This document shows, one piece after another, positions 12,062 through 19,015 of a DNA stretch of 25,335 nt; position 1 is the stretch's first letter, and each line of letters begins with the position of its first letter. The notes below the pieces were generated by a model that was given only the letters and a program-made list of their open reading frames with translations, had not been told where the DNA came from and did no database searches. The position numbers were made by a program, and so were the translations under genes. The stretch spans positions 1-25,335 of the forward strand of contig CAAFMG010000061.1 of assembly GCA_900763965.1 (NCBI GenBank). Direction: 5' to 3'. This stretch comes from an uncultured Oscillospiraceae bacterium (GTDB lineage Bacteria; Bacillota; Clostridia; Oscillospirales; Oscillospiraceae).

Positions 12062-12499
12062 TTACCATTTGTCGGGATCATCCGCCGGGAAATAAACCCC
12101 CTGGGCCTCATTTTCCTTCCTGGCCCGGATCATTTCTTCCTCATGTACCGGCTCCACCGGGATCCCGGTGATCTGGCCCGCCCGCTCCATCAGCTTTGCC
12201 TTGGCGTAGATCCCGCCGTGCGCTTTGGCCATGGCCTCGCATTCCTCCGCCACATCCTCCAGGGCCAGAAGGAACCGCTTCGACCGCTCCCCACCGAAAC
12301 CAAAAGCCTCGTTCAGAGCAATCACCGCCATCCAGAGGAACCGCTGGGTTTTGATGTCCGCTTCAATACCGATGGACGTATCCCGGGCCGTCCGCTCCAC
12401 CGCCTCCCGGATCATCTTCTTCTGGGTCAGCACGTCGGCATAGGTTTCCCCATGCCGCTTGCCCCGCTTCTCAGCTCTGCGCTGCGCCCGGTTGCTCAT
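12062..12499 (-). CDS. Hypothetical phage protein, last gene of the early operon
   Basis: A 145-residue protein starting MSNRAQRRAEKRGKRHGETY. Its ATG overlaps the stop of the 39-aa gene (ATGA) behind GGAAGGGAAGGG, which decides the start. The first 20 residues are very basic and could bind nucleic acid. The rest is helical ('QKKMIREAVERTARDTSIGIEADIKTQRFLWMAVIALNEAFGFG', 'ERSKRFLLALEDVAEECEAMAKAHGG'), ending acidic (PADDPDKW). I recall similar 'RAQRR' proteins in Firmicute phages, without known function. Its place at the end of the early operon, just before the late regulator, would also suit an accessory transcription or recombination factor. Confidence 0.75.
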   Translation of the reverse strand: MSNRAQRRAEKRGKRHGETYADVLTQKKMIREAVERTARDTSIGIEADIKTQRFLWMAVIALNEAFGFGGERSKRFLLALEDVAEECEAMAKAHGGIYAKAKLMERAGQITGIPVEPVHEEEMIRARKENEAQGVYFPADDPDKW

Positions 12500-12615
12500 T
12501 TCTGACCCTTCCCTTCCGGCAGGCGCTTCTCCGTCTGCCGCTTCTGCCACCGCCAGTTGTACCGGCGGTTGGCTTTGAAGGGCTTAAACTGCCCGATCAT
12601 TCTAGGTTTTCCCAT
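12496..12615 (-). CDS. Small basic protein (39 aa)
   Basis: A 39-residue protein, MGKPRMIGQFKPFKANRRYN then WRWQKRQTEKRLPEGKGQK. GGAGG stands 6 bases upstream of its ATG, which lies inside the end of the preceding gene (14-base overlap), and its stop overlaps the next start (ATGA). This tight packing supports it being translated. It is extremely basic with aromatic residues, suggesting RNA or DNA binding. No family recognised. Confidence 0.6.
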   Translation of the reverse strand: MGKPRMIGQFKPFKANRRYNWRWQKRQTEKRLPEGKGQK

Positions 12616-12847
12616 TGCAATCCTCCTTCTTTTTTTCCATTTCCAGCCATTCCAGAAAAATTTCTCTGTTTTTGTTGTACTCAAAAATCAGACTTTCCAC
12701 TTTCCAGACCGCCCGGAATTTCGTACTGACAAGAAACCATATTTCGAACACAAAACGTACCATGAAGGCGACTGTTACGGAGAACAGAGCAATCCCGCCC
12801 AGGCAAAAGAAGGCATATCCGATATTTCGGGCGATACTCTCAACCAT
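12602..12847 (-). CDS. Small membrane protein of the early operon
   Basis: An 81-residue protein starting MVESIARNIGYAFFCLGGIA behind GGTGGAG with a 7-base spacer, overlapping the preceding gene by 8 bases. Residues about 7-42 form a long hydrophobic stretch, long enough for one bent or two short membrane helices (IGYAFFCLGGIALFSVTVAFM and VRFVFEIWFLV). The remainder is a charged cytoplasmic helix (YNKNREIFLEWLEMEKKKEDCNGKT). No signal for secretion. Function unknown; it is co-expressed with anti-restriction and accessory genes. Confidence 0.7.
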   Translation of the reverse strand: MVESIARNIGYAFFCLGGIALFSVTVAFMVRFVFEIWFLVSTKFRAVWKVESLIFEYNKNREIFLEWLEMEKKKEDCNGKT

Positions 12848-13148
12848 TGTTTTTCTCCACCTTGTTTTCTCCTGCTCCGCAGGAACAGAAGTCATCGTAT
12901 CTCATGGTGCTGCTGTATCTACGACATCCACCGTAGTCTCTGTTTACTTCGACATGTCTTTGCCATCGTTTGCAATCTTTGCACCGCACCACCGGCACGG
13001 CGTCCACGGTTGGCGTGATTTGCTGATTTTTTAGCGCCGATATAGCTATATTAAGCGCCTTATTAACGCCCTTTGTAAACATTCCGGTATTTTTGACTCT
13101 TTGCTCCGCTAAAAAGCGGATAAAAGCATCCGCATCAATCAGCCGCAT
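12840..13148 (-). CDS. Conserved small phage protein with cysteine knuckle
   Basis: A 102-residue protein starting MRLIDADAFIRFLAEQRVKN behind GGGGGGAAAG. The layout is one I recognise from many Clostridia phages: 'MRLIDADA', a helical 'KALNIAISALKNQQITPTVDAVPVVRCKDCKRWQ', then a cysteine pattern C-x2-C (about 56-59) and later Cys residues (GGCRRY, DDFCSCGA) that can bind one zinc. It lies in the anti-restriction/accessory stretch of the early operon and may bind nucleic acid. The function is not established. Confidence 0.82.
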   Translation of the reverse strand: MRLIDADAFIRFLAEQRVKNTGMFTKGVNKALNIAISALKNQQITPTVDAVPVVRCKDCKRWQRHVEVNRDYGGCRRYSSTMRYDDFCSCGAGENKVEKNNG

Positions 13149-13160
13149 TTTCTTTCCCCC

Positions 13161-13436
13161 CTATACATCAAACTGATAATGTTCAAACAGCCATTGCAGG
13201 GCGTGTTGCAATTCATCTTTTGTAACGCCGTTCAGCGTTTCAAGGGCTGCAATCTTTTCAATGGCAAGGACTTTTGCCCAGATTGGGACTGTTTCATCGT
13301 CCAGCCGATATTTAAAAATGTCAGCGGCTTGTCCGAGGCTCAAATTCCCGGTACACGGGAATGGAATTATGGTTGGTTTTGGCTTCTCAGTGAATTCCTG
13401 TGGAAATCCGTCCATTTTGGTTTGCAAGGTTATCAA
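13161..13436 (-). CDS. Hypothetical phage protein with TTG start
   Basis: A 91-residue protein. The TTG start is supported by GGAGG 7 bases upstream and a 4-base overlap with the stop of the preceding gene; an internal Met (MDGFPQEF) lacks a ribosome site. The protein has a proline-rich N-terminus (FTEKPKPTIIPFPCTGNLSLGQAADIFKYRLDDETVPIWAKVLA), then two helices (AIEKIAALETLNGVTKDELQHALQWLFEHY). No family recognised. The helical C-terminus with 'TKDELQHALQWLFEHYQF' could be a protein-interaction motif. Confidence 0.72.
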   Translation of the reverse strand: MITLQTKMDGFPQEFTEKPKPTIIPFPCTGNLSLGQAADIFKYRLDDETVPIWAKVLAIEKIAALETLNGVTKDELQHALQWLFEHYQFDV

Positions 13437-13903
13437 GGTAATACCTCCTCCGGCAGTGCAGGAAGCGGCATCCAGTGGGTGATTTCAATGTTGCTATCCA
13501 CAAAATCTACTGTGTTCGCACCGTACTCACCAAGCAAATCTTCACAAATGCACGACCACCAATACCACTTTTCCCTGTAATAGACGGCAGTCGCTTTTTG
13601 CGGAACATCCTTCATTTCCTGGTAATACTGCTCTGGACTGTGATTTACCCACACCACATTTACAGGCTCAAGTTCCTCTGGCGGACGCTCTCTGCACGGA
13701 ATCCATGTGTTGTCCATCATGGTTTTCACAGGATTAACCTTGATAATCTTGTATTCCGCTCTACGTTTGCCGCTGATTTCTGCTGTATGTTCTGATACTC
13801 TTGTAATTTTTCCACGCTCTAAGCCGGCAGAAGTTCCGTTGTAGTTCAGAAATACAACGTCATCCCCAATGCTTAATTCATTTCCCAAAAAATCATGTGC
13901 CAT
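13433..13903 (-). CDS. DUF551-like phage protein
   Basis: A 156-residue protein starting MAHDFLGNELSIGDDVVFLN. The ATG lies behind TGGAGGAC and overlaps the preceding gene by 11 bases. The N-terminal 60 residues resemble a small beta-barrel ('IGDDVVFLNYNGTSAGLERGKITRVSEHTAEISGKRR'). The C-terminal 100 residues match the DUF551 layout: 'WIPCRERPPEELEPVNVVWV' at about 67-86 and the ending 'IEITHWMPLPALPEE'. DUF551 domains are widespread in phages, without known activity. This is a fusion of a barrel and a DUF551 domain. It belongs to the accessory part of the early operon. Confidence 0.82.
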   Translation of the reverse strand: MAHDFLGNELSIGDDVVFLNYNGTSAGLERGKITRVSEHTAEISGKRRAEYKIIKVNPVKTMMDNTWIPCRERPPEELEPVNVVWVNHSPEQYYQEMKDVPQKATAVYYREKWYWWSCICEDLLGEYGANTVDFVDSNIEITHWMPLPALPEEVLP

Positions 13904-14111
13904 TGTCGTCCTCCAAATCCATTTTGCAACCACTCCCATGCCGCACCGGTTCCACATCGGCGGTGGGGAGGCTCTTAATCAGGCGGATGGCATTATAAAT
14001 GTCACAAAAGTCGCAGCAGCAAATTACGCCGCTTTTTCCACCACATTCAGCACAGCCTGCTGCTACCCGAATTTTCTCGATTGCCGCCTCTCGGCTGATG
14101 TAATCACTCAT
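13893..14111 (-). CDS. Small cysteine-rich phage protein
   Basis: A 72-residue protein starting MSDYISREAAIEKIRVAAGC, with GGAGG 7 bases upstream and an 8-base overlap with the Lar-type gene. The 'ISREAAIEKI...' start and 'IRLIKSLPTADVEPVRHG' are typical of a large group of short Clostridia phage proteins. A cluster of five cysteines (CAECGGKSGVICCCDFC) in the middle may bind zinc. It lies between the anti-restriction gene and a DUF551 protein. Function unknown. Confidence 0.75.
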   Translation of the reverse strand: MSDYISREAAIEKIRVAAGCAECGGKSGVICCCDFCDIYNAIRLIKSLPTADVEPVRHGSGCKMDLEDDNGT

Positions 14112-14337
14112 TGTCAGTCCTCCGGTTCCAAGCCTCAATTGCCGTGGCTTTGCGTTTATAGCAGCCACTTGAAGCCCCGCATCCTCCAACATTACAGCCA
14201 CAAACAACCTGAAACTGGCTGTTATATAAGTCGTAGTTTTCATCGCATTTGTCCGTAAGCTCAATTTCCGCAACGCTTCCCACGAAAATCTTGGTTCCCC
14301 CGCAAAACGGGCAGGGCTTCAATTTGATTTTGTCCAT
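14104..14337 (-). CDS. Lar-family restriction alleviation protein
   Basis: A 77-residue protein starting MDKIKLKPCPFCGGTKIFVG behind AAGGAG. The CPFCGG motif at residues 9-14, a second C-x-C / C-x2-C region ('VVCGCNVGGCGASSGC') and the ending 'ATAIEAWNRR' are the signature of Lar-type zinc proteins. Lar of Rac prophage eases type I restriction by raising the modification activity of the host enzyme. The neighbouring C5 and N6 methyltransferases make a common anti-restriction purpose likely. A 7-bp hairpin with GNRA loop precedes its ribosome site. Confidence 0.85.
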   Translation of the reverse strand: MDKIKLKPCPFCGGTKIFVGSVAEIELTDKCDENYDLYNSQFQVVCGCNVGGCGASSGCYKRKATAIEAWNRRTDNE

Positions 14338-14351
14338 ATTTTCTCCTTCCC

Positions 14352-14369
14352 GCCCGGGTTGCCCCGGGC
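14352..14369 (-). repeat. Hairpin with GCAA tetraloop before the Lar gene
   Basis: On the minus strand GCCCGGG, loop GCAA, CCCGGGC: a perfect 7-bp GC stem with a GNRA tetraloop. It sits in the short gap between the adenine methyltransferase stop and the Lar ribosome site. With no U tract, it is more likely an mRNA stability or translational element than a terminator. Confidence 0.55.
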
Positions 14370-14376
14370 TTATCTG

Positions 14377-14811
14377 CTATCTAAAAATCACTACCATAGA
14401 TGGAAACGGTGCTGGGTTCATTGCCGCCCCGTTTTCATCTTCAAATTTTAACCGCCCACGCAGAAACCGAATTTCCGCTTTTCCGTATATGTAATCGTGG
14501 AAATAGCTTGTGTCCGTCCGTGCCGGAATCAGCATGGCGATTGTCATCCCCCCACGGGCATATTCAGAATATGCCTTTTGAACCCATTTCCCGATCTCCC
14601 GGCCGTATGGTGGGTTGCAAAACACGGCTCCGTATCCGCTCCAAGGCAGGGATAGGCCGTTCATTTCAGGGGTGAAAAAACATCTGCACTTGGCGTTCTC
14701 TGGTGTAGCGGCAGCATCTAAGCCAAAATGGAATTCCTGATCCAGTTCCCGAAAAAAGTCTTTCGGCGTTCGCCAGTCCATTTTTTCGCTAGATAGAAGA
14801 GCTTTGTTCAT
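14377..14811 (-). CDS. Phage N6-adenine DNA methyltransferase (Dam type)
   Basis: A 144-residue protein starting MNKALLSSEKMDWRTPKDFF. It matches the small phage 'DNA N-6-adenine-methyltransferase' family: 'DWRTPKDFF.ELD.EFHFGLDAAATPEN' at the N-terminus, and the catalytic NPPYG at residues 66-70, followed by 'WVQKAYSEYARGGMTIAMLIPARTDTSYFHDYI'. The family's usual length is about 150 residues, so it seems complete. The ribosome site is weak (AGTAGGT). It lies directly after the C5 methyltransferase and would modify phage DNA against host restriction; the target site cannot be read. Confidence 0.92.
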   Translation of the reverse strand: MNKALLSSEKMDWRTPKDFFRELDQEFHFGLDAAATPENAKCRCFFTPEMNGLSLPWSGYGAVFCNPPYGREIGKWVQKAYSEYARGGMTIAMLIPARTDTSYFHDYIYGKAEIRFLRGRLKFEDENGAAMNPAPFPSMVVIFR

Positions 14812-14839
14812 TTTTTACCTACTTTCAATCACTCAGTTG

Positions 14840-14863
14840 CATTTTCGTGAGGTCACGAAAATG
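14840..14863. repeat. 11-bp inverted repeat between the two methyltransferase genes
   Basis: CATTTTCGTGA (14840-14850), GG, TCACGAAAATG (14853-14863): perfect 11-bp arms with a two-base centre. It begins one base after the C5 methyltransferase stop codon and lies about 30 bases before the adenine methyltransferase start. No T tract follows. It could be an operator or an RNA hairpin controlling the second gene. The 8-mer TTTTCGTG also occurs in the promoter spacer at 11469-11476. Confidence 0.65.
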
Positions 14864-14864
14864 G

Positions 14865-16376
14865 TCAAGCCGTCTGAACTTCGCCCAGCTGTTCCATGGT
14901 TGTGATCTTCCCACCGCACCACTCCGGCAGATTCGCCCGAACCATGGCTTCTGCCAGTGGAGGGCATACCGCATTTCCACACCGGGCTACCTGTTTCGTT
15001 TTGCCGTAAACATTCCCTTTGTAATCCCGGTCAATCTTGTAGTCTGGGGGGAATCCCATGGCGTTGTACAGCTCTCTGGGTATCAGCATCCGCAGGGTGA
15101 TATCTGCGATGTAGTAGCCCACACCGCCGATCATCAGCACGAGACACTCGTTTTCTTTCAAGCTGTAACCGCAGTATGTATTCAGCAGATCCCGCACCTG
15201 CGGCCAATATCCCATATCCTTCTCACGGCTCAGGATCGTCCGCACAAGGGCGAATTCTCCTGCACTGGCAGTGATCGTCCGAAGCGGTTTTCTCATGCCC
15301 TGGCCAATGTCGCAGCCCTTGAACTCGGCAATATGGGCGGTAACCAACGCTTCCCGGTCATGGCTTGTAACGGTGTGCATCGGCTCGCGGATCTCCAGCG
15401 GATTTCCGTTTCCGTAATACTCCACAAGATTTGCCGCCACCAGTCCATAACGGTTTGAGGCATCTACCGTCGGGAGCGGCTTGCCAAGTCCGTTCGCCCG
15501 GACATTCTCCGCCTGCTCTGTGTGATACTGGATCAGATTCACGGCATCCGCTCCCACTAAAAACGGCTCTCCGGATCTCAGTGTGAACTTATCAACGCCA
15601 CGGATCACTCGCCGCAGGGTGTTTTCCGCCAAAGGCCGCACAACGGTTGCACCGTATCGCTCCTTGATCTCCTCCTTGCTCCGGAAGATGGAATATCCCG
15701 GTATGCTCCAGTCGATGACCTCTGCCGCACTGCGCCAAGGTTGCAGCTTTCCAGCCCGAACCTCCGGGCTGTTCCGTGGTGCGTGGGTGCGCTTCGGCCA
15801 GACAATCGGCTTTCCATCGCACCGGGCAACCAGCACAAACCGTTTCCGGGAAGTGGGCGTACCGTAGTCCGCAGCCACCAGAACCCGGTGTTCGATGGCA
15901 TAGCCCAGCTCTTGAAGCTGCCGTTTCCACTTGGCGAAGGTCTGCCCGGATTTGCTTTTAACGGGCTTTCCCTTCCGTACCGGCCCCCAGGTAACGAATT
16001 CCTCCACGTTCTCCAGCAGGATCACGTCCGGGCGTACCGTTCCGGCCCACCGAAGGACGATCCACGCAAGGCCACGGATGTTCCTGTCCACCAGGGCCGC
16101 ACCCTTCGCCTTGGAAAAGTGCTTGCAATCCGGGGAAAACCATGCAAGCCCCACCTTGCGCCCACGCCAAACTTCTTTTGGATCAACGTCCCACACGGAT
16201 GCTTGCAGATGCTCGGTGTATGGGTGGTTTGTCCGATGCAGAAGGATTGCATCCGGGTCATGGTTAATGGCGATGGTCACAGGTCTGCCGCAAGCCAGCT
16301 CGATCCCTGTCGATGCGCCGCCGCCTCCCGCGAAGTTGTCAACAATGATCTTTTCAAAAAGATCCGTCTGTTTCAT
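14865..16376 (-). CDS. C5-cytosine DNA methyltransferase
   Basis: About 503 residues from MKQTDLFEKIIVDNF. An ATG three codons further upstream is also possible but leaves only two bases after GGAGG, so I prefer this one. Motif I is 'FAGGGGASTG' (15-24). Motif IV is 'WFSPDCKHFS' with the catalytic Cys at about 84; the usual Pro-Cys-Gln is replaced by Asp-Cys-Lys, a known variant of this phage subfamily. Motif VI is 'ENVEEF' (122-127), motif VIII is around 'SRKRFVLVARCDGKP', and near the C-terminus 'MGFPPDYKI' and 'RCGNAVCPPLAEAM' correspond to motifs IX and X. All parts needed for activity are present. The target sequence cannot be inferred. It is followed by an inverted repeat and the adenine methyltransferase. 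Confidence 0.93.
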   Translation of the reverse strand: MKQTDLFEKIIVDNFAGGGGASTGIELACGRPVTIAINHDPDAILLHRTNHPYTEHLQASVWDVDPKEVWRGRKVGLAWFSPDCKHFSKAKGAALVDRNIRGLAWIVLRWAGTVRPDVILLENVEEFVTWGPVRKGKPVKSKSGQTFAKWKRQLQELGYAIEHRVLVAADYGTPTSRKRFVLVARCDGKPIVWPKRTHAPRNSPEVRAGKLQPWRSAAEVIDWSIPGYSIFRSKEEIKERYGATVVRPLAENTLRRVIRGVDKFTLRSGEPFLVGADAVNLIQYHTEQAENVRANGLGKPLPTVDASNRYGLVAANLVEYYGNGNPLEIREPMHTVTSHDREALVTAHIAEFKGCDIGQGMRKPLRTITASAGEFALVRTILSREKDMGYWPQVRDLLNTYCGYSLKENECLVLMIGGVGYYIADITLRMLIPRELYNAMGFPPDYKIDRDYKGNVYGKTKQVARCGNAVCPPLAEAMVRANLPEWCGGKITTMEQLGEVQTA

Positions 16377-17094
16377 CAAGACCATACCCTCCCATTACTC
16401 GCTCGATTGCCGCCCGTTCTGCCTCGTCCAGCTGCCTTGTGCCGGGTTTTCCGGCCTTCCCCGGCGGCCCCTGTTTCAGCCGGTCAAAAATGATCCCTTT
16501 CCAGCCGTTGGCCATGCTCTGCTGGATCAGCTCACACAGGGCATCCTCGCCGTAAGTTTTCCGGCAGTTATCAATCTGCTGAAGCAGGGAGTGCAGCCCC
16601 TGGGGCTTGTACCCCTCGTGCCGTTCCGACTTGTACCGCAGCCATTCCAGGATGCGCTCCGAAAGCGGCTCTCCAAACCCAAACGCCGCCAAGGCGTTTT
16701 TTTCTTTTTCTTTCTTTATATCTTTCTCCTTCTCCTTTTCCTTTTCCTTCTCCTTTTCCTTCTCCTTTTCCTTGGCATCGTTGGCATCTTTTCTATGCGG
16801 TGGTACGTTTGGTATGCCATCGTATGCCATGGCATCATTGGCATCATCTTTATTCCAGCGTTTGTTTGCGTTGTCGGCTTGCTTTTTACACCTGCTGGCA
16901 TACTTGGCATTATCTCGATCAATCTGTCCACGGAATACCGGGAAGACGAACCGCTCATTGCCACTGAGGTGCTCGACTTCGCCCGACTTGCTGTATTTTA
17001 GGCAAGCCACGAAAAGCCGACCCCGCTCAGCATCCGTGAGGGGCTCCAAAGCATCGAGATAGCTATGATATGCACAAAAGTATTCAACAGCCAA
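16354..17094 (-). CDS. DUF6291 replication-type protein with KE-repeat linker
   Basis: A 246-residue protein with a TTG start set by GGAGGTG 8 bases upstream. Residues about 1-85 match DUF6291: 'FCAYHSYLDALEPLTDAERGRLFVACLKYSKSG...FPVFRGQIDRDNAKYASRCKKQADNANKRW', a layout found in phage replication initiation/DnaD-like proteins. A linker at about 105-130 is almost pure lysine-glutamate (nine or more KE pairs). The C-terminal domain (FGEPLSERILEWLRYKSERHEGYKPQGLHSLLQQIDNCRKTYGEDALCELIQQSMANGWKGIIFDRL, read in pieces) is DnaD-like, ending 'GWKGI'. Its position before the methyltransferases and after the recombination genes fits a replication initiator or loader. The linker length can change by slippage. 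Confidence 0.82.
   Translation of the reverse strand: MAVEYFCAYHSYLDALEPLTDAERGRLFVACLKYSKSGEVEHLSGNERFVFPVFRGQIDRDNAKYASRCKKQADNANKRWNKDDANDAMAYDGIPNVPPHRKDANDAKEKEKEKEKEKEKEKEKDIKKEKEKNALAAFGFGEPLSERILEWLRYKSERHEGYKPQGLHSLLQQIDNCRKTYGEDALCELIQQSMANGWKGIIFDRLKQGPPGKAGKPGTRQLDEAERAAIERVMGGYGLDETDGSF
16724..16771 (-). repeat. Eight hexanucleotide repeats encoding KE pairs
   Basis: Eight consecutive 6-base units (TTYTCC on the plus strand) within the DUF6291 gene. Each unit encodes one Glu-Lys pair. The repeat keeps frame by construction, so gain or loss of units would alter linker length without breaking the protein. Confidence 0.85.
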
Positions 17095-17126
17095 AACCTA
17101 CACCTCCTGTATCTGTTCCGTAGCGT

Positions 17127-17309
17127 TCATCCGCCATAAGAATCCTCCTTCTCCGGTTTCCGGATCCGCTTGCGCACACTGGAAAAGTGCCGATGCTCCA
17201 CCCACATTTCCACCGGGGTATCCTTACACACCAGCCAGTCCGCCGGGTTCATCCGCTTCGCTTCCAGCAGCTTCTTCTGCTGCAATGTGGGCTTCTTGCC
17301 GTGCTTCAC
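17127..17309 (-). CDS. DUF6906 family small protein
   Basis: A 60-residue protein starting at a GTG (KHGKKPTLQQKKLLEAKRMN follows), with AGGAGGTGG upstream; the longer frame has no ribosome site. 'KHGKKPT..QK..L.......NP..WLV.KDTP.EM...HR' is the DUF6906 signature, found in many Firmicute phages. The conserved basic start and 'WLVCKDTPVEMWVEHRH' are visible, and the tail is basic (VRKRIRKPEKEDSYGG). The function is unknown; it may bind nucleic acid. It is part of the early operon, about 30 bases before the DUF6291 gene. Confidence 0.85.
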   Translation of the reverse strand: MKHGKKPTLQQKKLLEAKRMNPADWLVCKDTPVEMWVEHRHFSSVRKRIRKPEKEDSYGG

Positions 17310-17438
17310 AGCTAGCCACCTCCTTAATAAAATATCGGTTGTACTGGATCCCATTGCTGTGGCGGTTTTACCTCCCACCGCCAAGGTCGCAAGTATAGGC
17401 ACAATCTTTTCTGGGAAAGATTGCATATTTTATCAAAA
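17310..17438 (-). other. Short intergenic stretch with two hairpins
   Basis: About 130 bases without a gene. It holds an 8-bp inverted repeat (CAATCTTT and its complement, 6-base loop, near 17401-17424) and a 6-bp GGCGGT/ACCGCC repeat with a 10-base loop near 17365-17387. Neither is followed by a clear U tract. They may be mRNA processing or attenuation sites within the early operon. Confidence 0.4.
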
Positions 17439-18161
17439 TTAGGAAATCACGATATATCCGTCCATGCCCTCAAGGGCCGCTTCCAGATACGCCTTGATTC
17501 TGCGCATAGCATCGATCTTCCATGCGCCGCCGTCCGCCTCATAAAGGGCACACTGAATGCCGTTTCTGTCCTGCATACGGAAAATGTACAGACTTTTCGG
17601 CTGCTCCACCTCAATGAAGGTACGGTAGGAAAACAGCGTAACAGGGTTCGGAATGACCGCTTCACCCTTCTTGGCAATGCCAACCTTCACCGTGGCTTTC
17701 TGGGTAACGCCATCATCCCCATATTCGGCAATCGTGCCGCTTTCCACGGTTCCGGCGAACTTAAGCAGCAGTCCCCGATCTTCGTTGGGCAGGAACTTGG
17801 ACTGAAGGGCAATACAGAAGGATTCATGGTCAATCCAGCGATTGAAACCAAACTCCGGCACGTTTGCTGTGACCTCCGCAATGTATTCCCGCTCCCGGTT
17901 GTTGTTCAATGTGGTATACATTTTGACTTTCGTGGGGCTTACAACATGGATGAACATGGAATCCCCCCAAGTCGGCCCAATGCTGTCCACGTTGGACTTG
18001 ATATAGTCCACCAGGCTTTCCAGAGTGGAAAGCTGGATAGGCTCCGCAAGGGGTGTATAATCCACCCGGTGCAGCGGCTTATCTGAATAGGTTTCGCTGC
18101 CGATTTCCTGGACAACGGGGGCAGACAGGCCCACAATGTACTGCAACGCTTCTTTAAGCAT
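17439..18161 (-). CDS. YfdQ/DUF2303-like phage protein
   Basis: A 240-residue protein starting MLKEALQYIVGLSAPVVQEI behind AAGGAGAG. The central region 'DHESFCIALQSKFLPNEDRGLLLKFAGTVESGTIAEYGDDGVTQKATVKVGIAKKGEAVIPNPVTLFSYRTFIEVEQPKSLYIFRMQD' (read in pieces) resembles DUF2303/YfdQ, a family of phage proteins near recombination genes. The fold appears to be an all-beta core flanked by helices; no enzyme motif is seen. It follows the 'replication terminator' and SSB genes in the same operon, which suggests a role in phage DNA metabolism, perhaps modulating the exonuclease or SSB. Function not established. Confidence 0.8.
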   Translation of the reverse strand: MLKEALQYIVGLSAPVVQEIGSETYSDKPLHRVDYTPLAEPIQLSTLESLVDYIKSNVDSIGPTWGDSMFIHVVSPTKVKMYTTLNNNREREYIAEVTANVPEFGFNRWIDHESFCIALQSKFLPNEDRGLLLKFAGTVESGTIAEYGDDGVTQKATVKVGIAKKGEAVIPNPVTLFSYRTFIEVEQPKSLYIFRMQDRNGIQCALYEADGGAWKIDAMRRIKAYLEAALEGMDGYIVIS

Positions 18162-18177
18162 AATTTACTCTCCTTTT

Positions 18178-18591
18178 TTAGTTCATAGCGGCCATCCGCA
18201 GGTCCAGCACTACGGGTTTCAGCTCCTCAAGCACTTCTCCGGTGCTGGGGTCTACCGGCACATCCTCCGCATCTTCCATGGACATTTGTCCCTTGAGCTG
18301 GGTGTGCTTGCCGTATTCCTCGGCGTAAAGCTCCCCGGTTTTCAGATTCTTGCCAATGGCAAAGGAGGTCTGCATAGGGGCCTGGGGGGCAAGTTTCTCA
18401 ACTACCTTCACGGCACAGCTCACATCATCCCTGGTTTCATTCTGGGTGAATTTCAGCTCAATGCAGATTTTCCGGCAGTCCTTAAACGGTGTGTTGGGGT
18501 CTGCCAGGTTTTCCACCACCCGCAGGAAGGATTTTTCAAACTGCTCCTGCAAAGCTCCGCCGACGATTTCCTGTAAGTTTACTTTTTCCAT
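18178..18591 (-). CDS. Phage 'replication terminator protein' family
   Basis: A 137-residue protein starting MEKVNLQEIVGGALQEQFEK behind AGGAGG. The pattern 'NLQEIVGGALQEQFEKSFLRVVENLADPNTPFKDCRKICIELKFTQNETRDDVSCAVKVVEKLAPQAPMQTSFAIGKNLKTGELYAEEYG' is that of proteins named 'replication terminator protein' in databases, a name that I believe is not backed by experiments. A helical N-terminus is followed by a beta region and an acidic low-complexity tail. It is placed between SSB and the YfdQ-like protein in the recombination module. Probable partner of phage replication; role unproven. Confidence 0.85.
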   Translation of the reverse strand: MEKVNLQEIVGGALQEQFEKSFLRVVENLADPNTPFKDCRKICIELKFTQNETRDDVSCAVKVVEKLAPQAPMQTSFAIGKNLKTGELYAEEYGKHTQLKGQMSMEDAEDVPVDPSTGEVLEELKPVVLDLRMAAMN

Positions 18592-18615
18592 TATGATTTT
18601 CCTCCTAAAATTTCC

Positions 18616-19014
18616 TCAGAAGGGAAGGTTCGGGTCATCGTCCAGCAGTGCATCATACTCACCGCCGCCGGCATCGACCGGCACAGCGGAACCCTCGGCG
18701 TTCCGCTTGCCGCCTGCGGCAAAGTGTACCTGGCTGACAACGATCTCCCAGGCTCTGCGCTTGCCGCCCTGCTTATCTGTCCAGTCCCGGCTCTGCATCC
18801 GCCCCTGAACCACAATGGGGTCGCCCTTCATAAAGTACTTGTCCACAAAGTCCCCGGTTTGCTGCCAGGCCACGCAGTCCAGAAAATCCGCCTGCTTGTC
18901 GCCGTAGTCCCGGTCAACTGCCACCGTAAAGCTGGTGCAGGTCTTGCCGGTATTCGTCCGGCGAACCTCGGGATCCCGCACCAGGCGGCCCATGATAATG
19001 ATGGTGTTCAACAT
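18616..19014 (-). CDS. ssb: Single-stranded DNA-binding protein
   Basis: A 132-residue SSB starting MLNTIIIMGRLVRDPEVRRT behind GGAG. It has the OB-fold layout: 'MGRLVRDPEVRRTNTGKTCTSFTVAVDRDYGD', 'ADFLDCVAWQQTGDFVDKYFMKGDPIVVQGRMQSRDW', 'WEIVVSQVHF'. After a glycine/alanine linker it ends with the acidic tip DDDPNLPF, the site that recruits partner enzymes such as exonucleases and helicases. Length is slightly short of cellular SSB (about 160-178), as often in phages. It lies just after the exonuclease and NinB-like genes, and would coat ssDNA during recombination and replication. Confidence 0.96.
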   Translation of the reverse strand: MLNTIIIMGRLVRDPEVRRTNTGKTCTSFTVAVDRDYGDKQADFLDCVAWQQTGDFVDKYFMKGDPIVVQGRMQSRDWTDKQGGKRRAWEIVVSQVHFAAGGKRNAEGSAVPVDAGGGEYDALLDDDPNLPF

Positions 19015-19015
19015 C

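Noticed and set aside
15931..17001. Plus-strand 356-aa frame with a very hydrophobic Phe/Leu stretch that looks like membrane helices
   Set aside because: The hydrophobic stretch is the antisense of the KE hexamer repeats; the frame is opposite two well-supported genes.
17401..17424. 8-bp hairpin as an intrinsic terminator in the early operon
   Set aside because: It has no U tract on the minus strand and the operon continues with strong ribosome sites, so I list it only as a structure.
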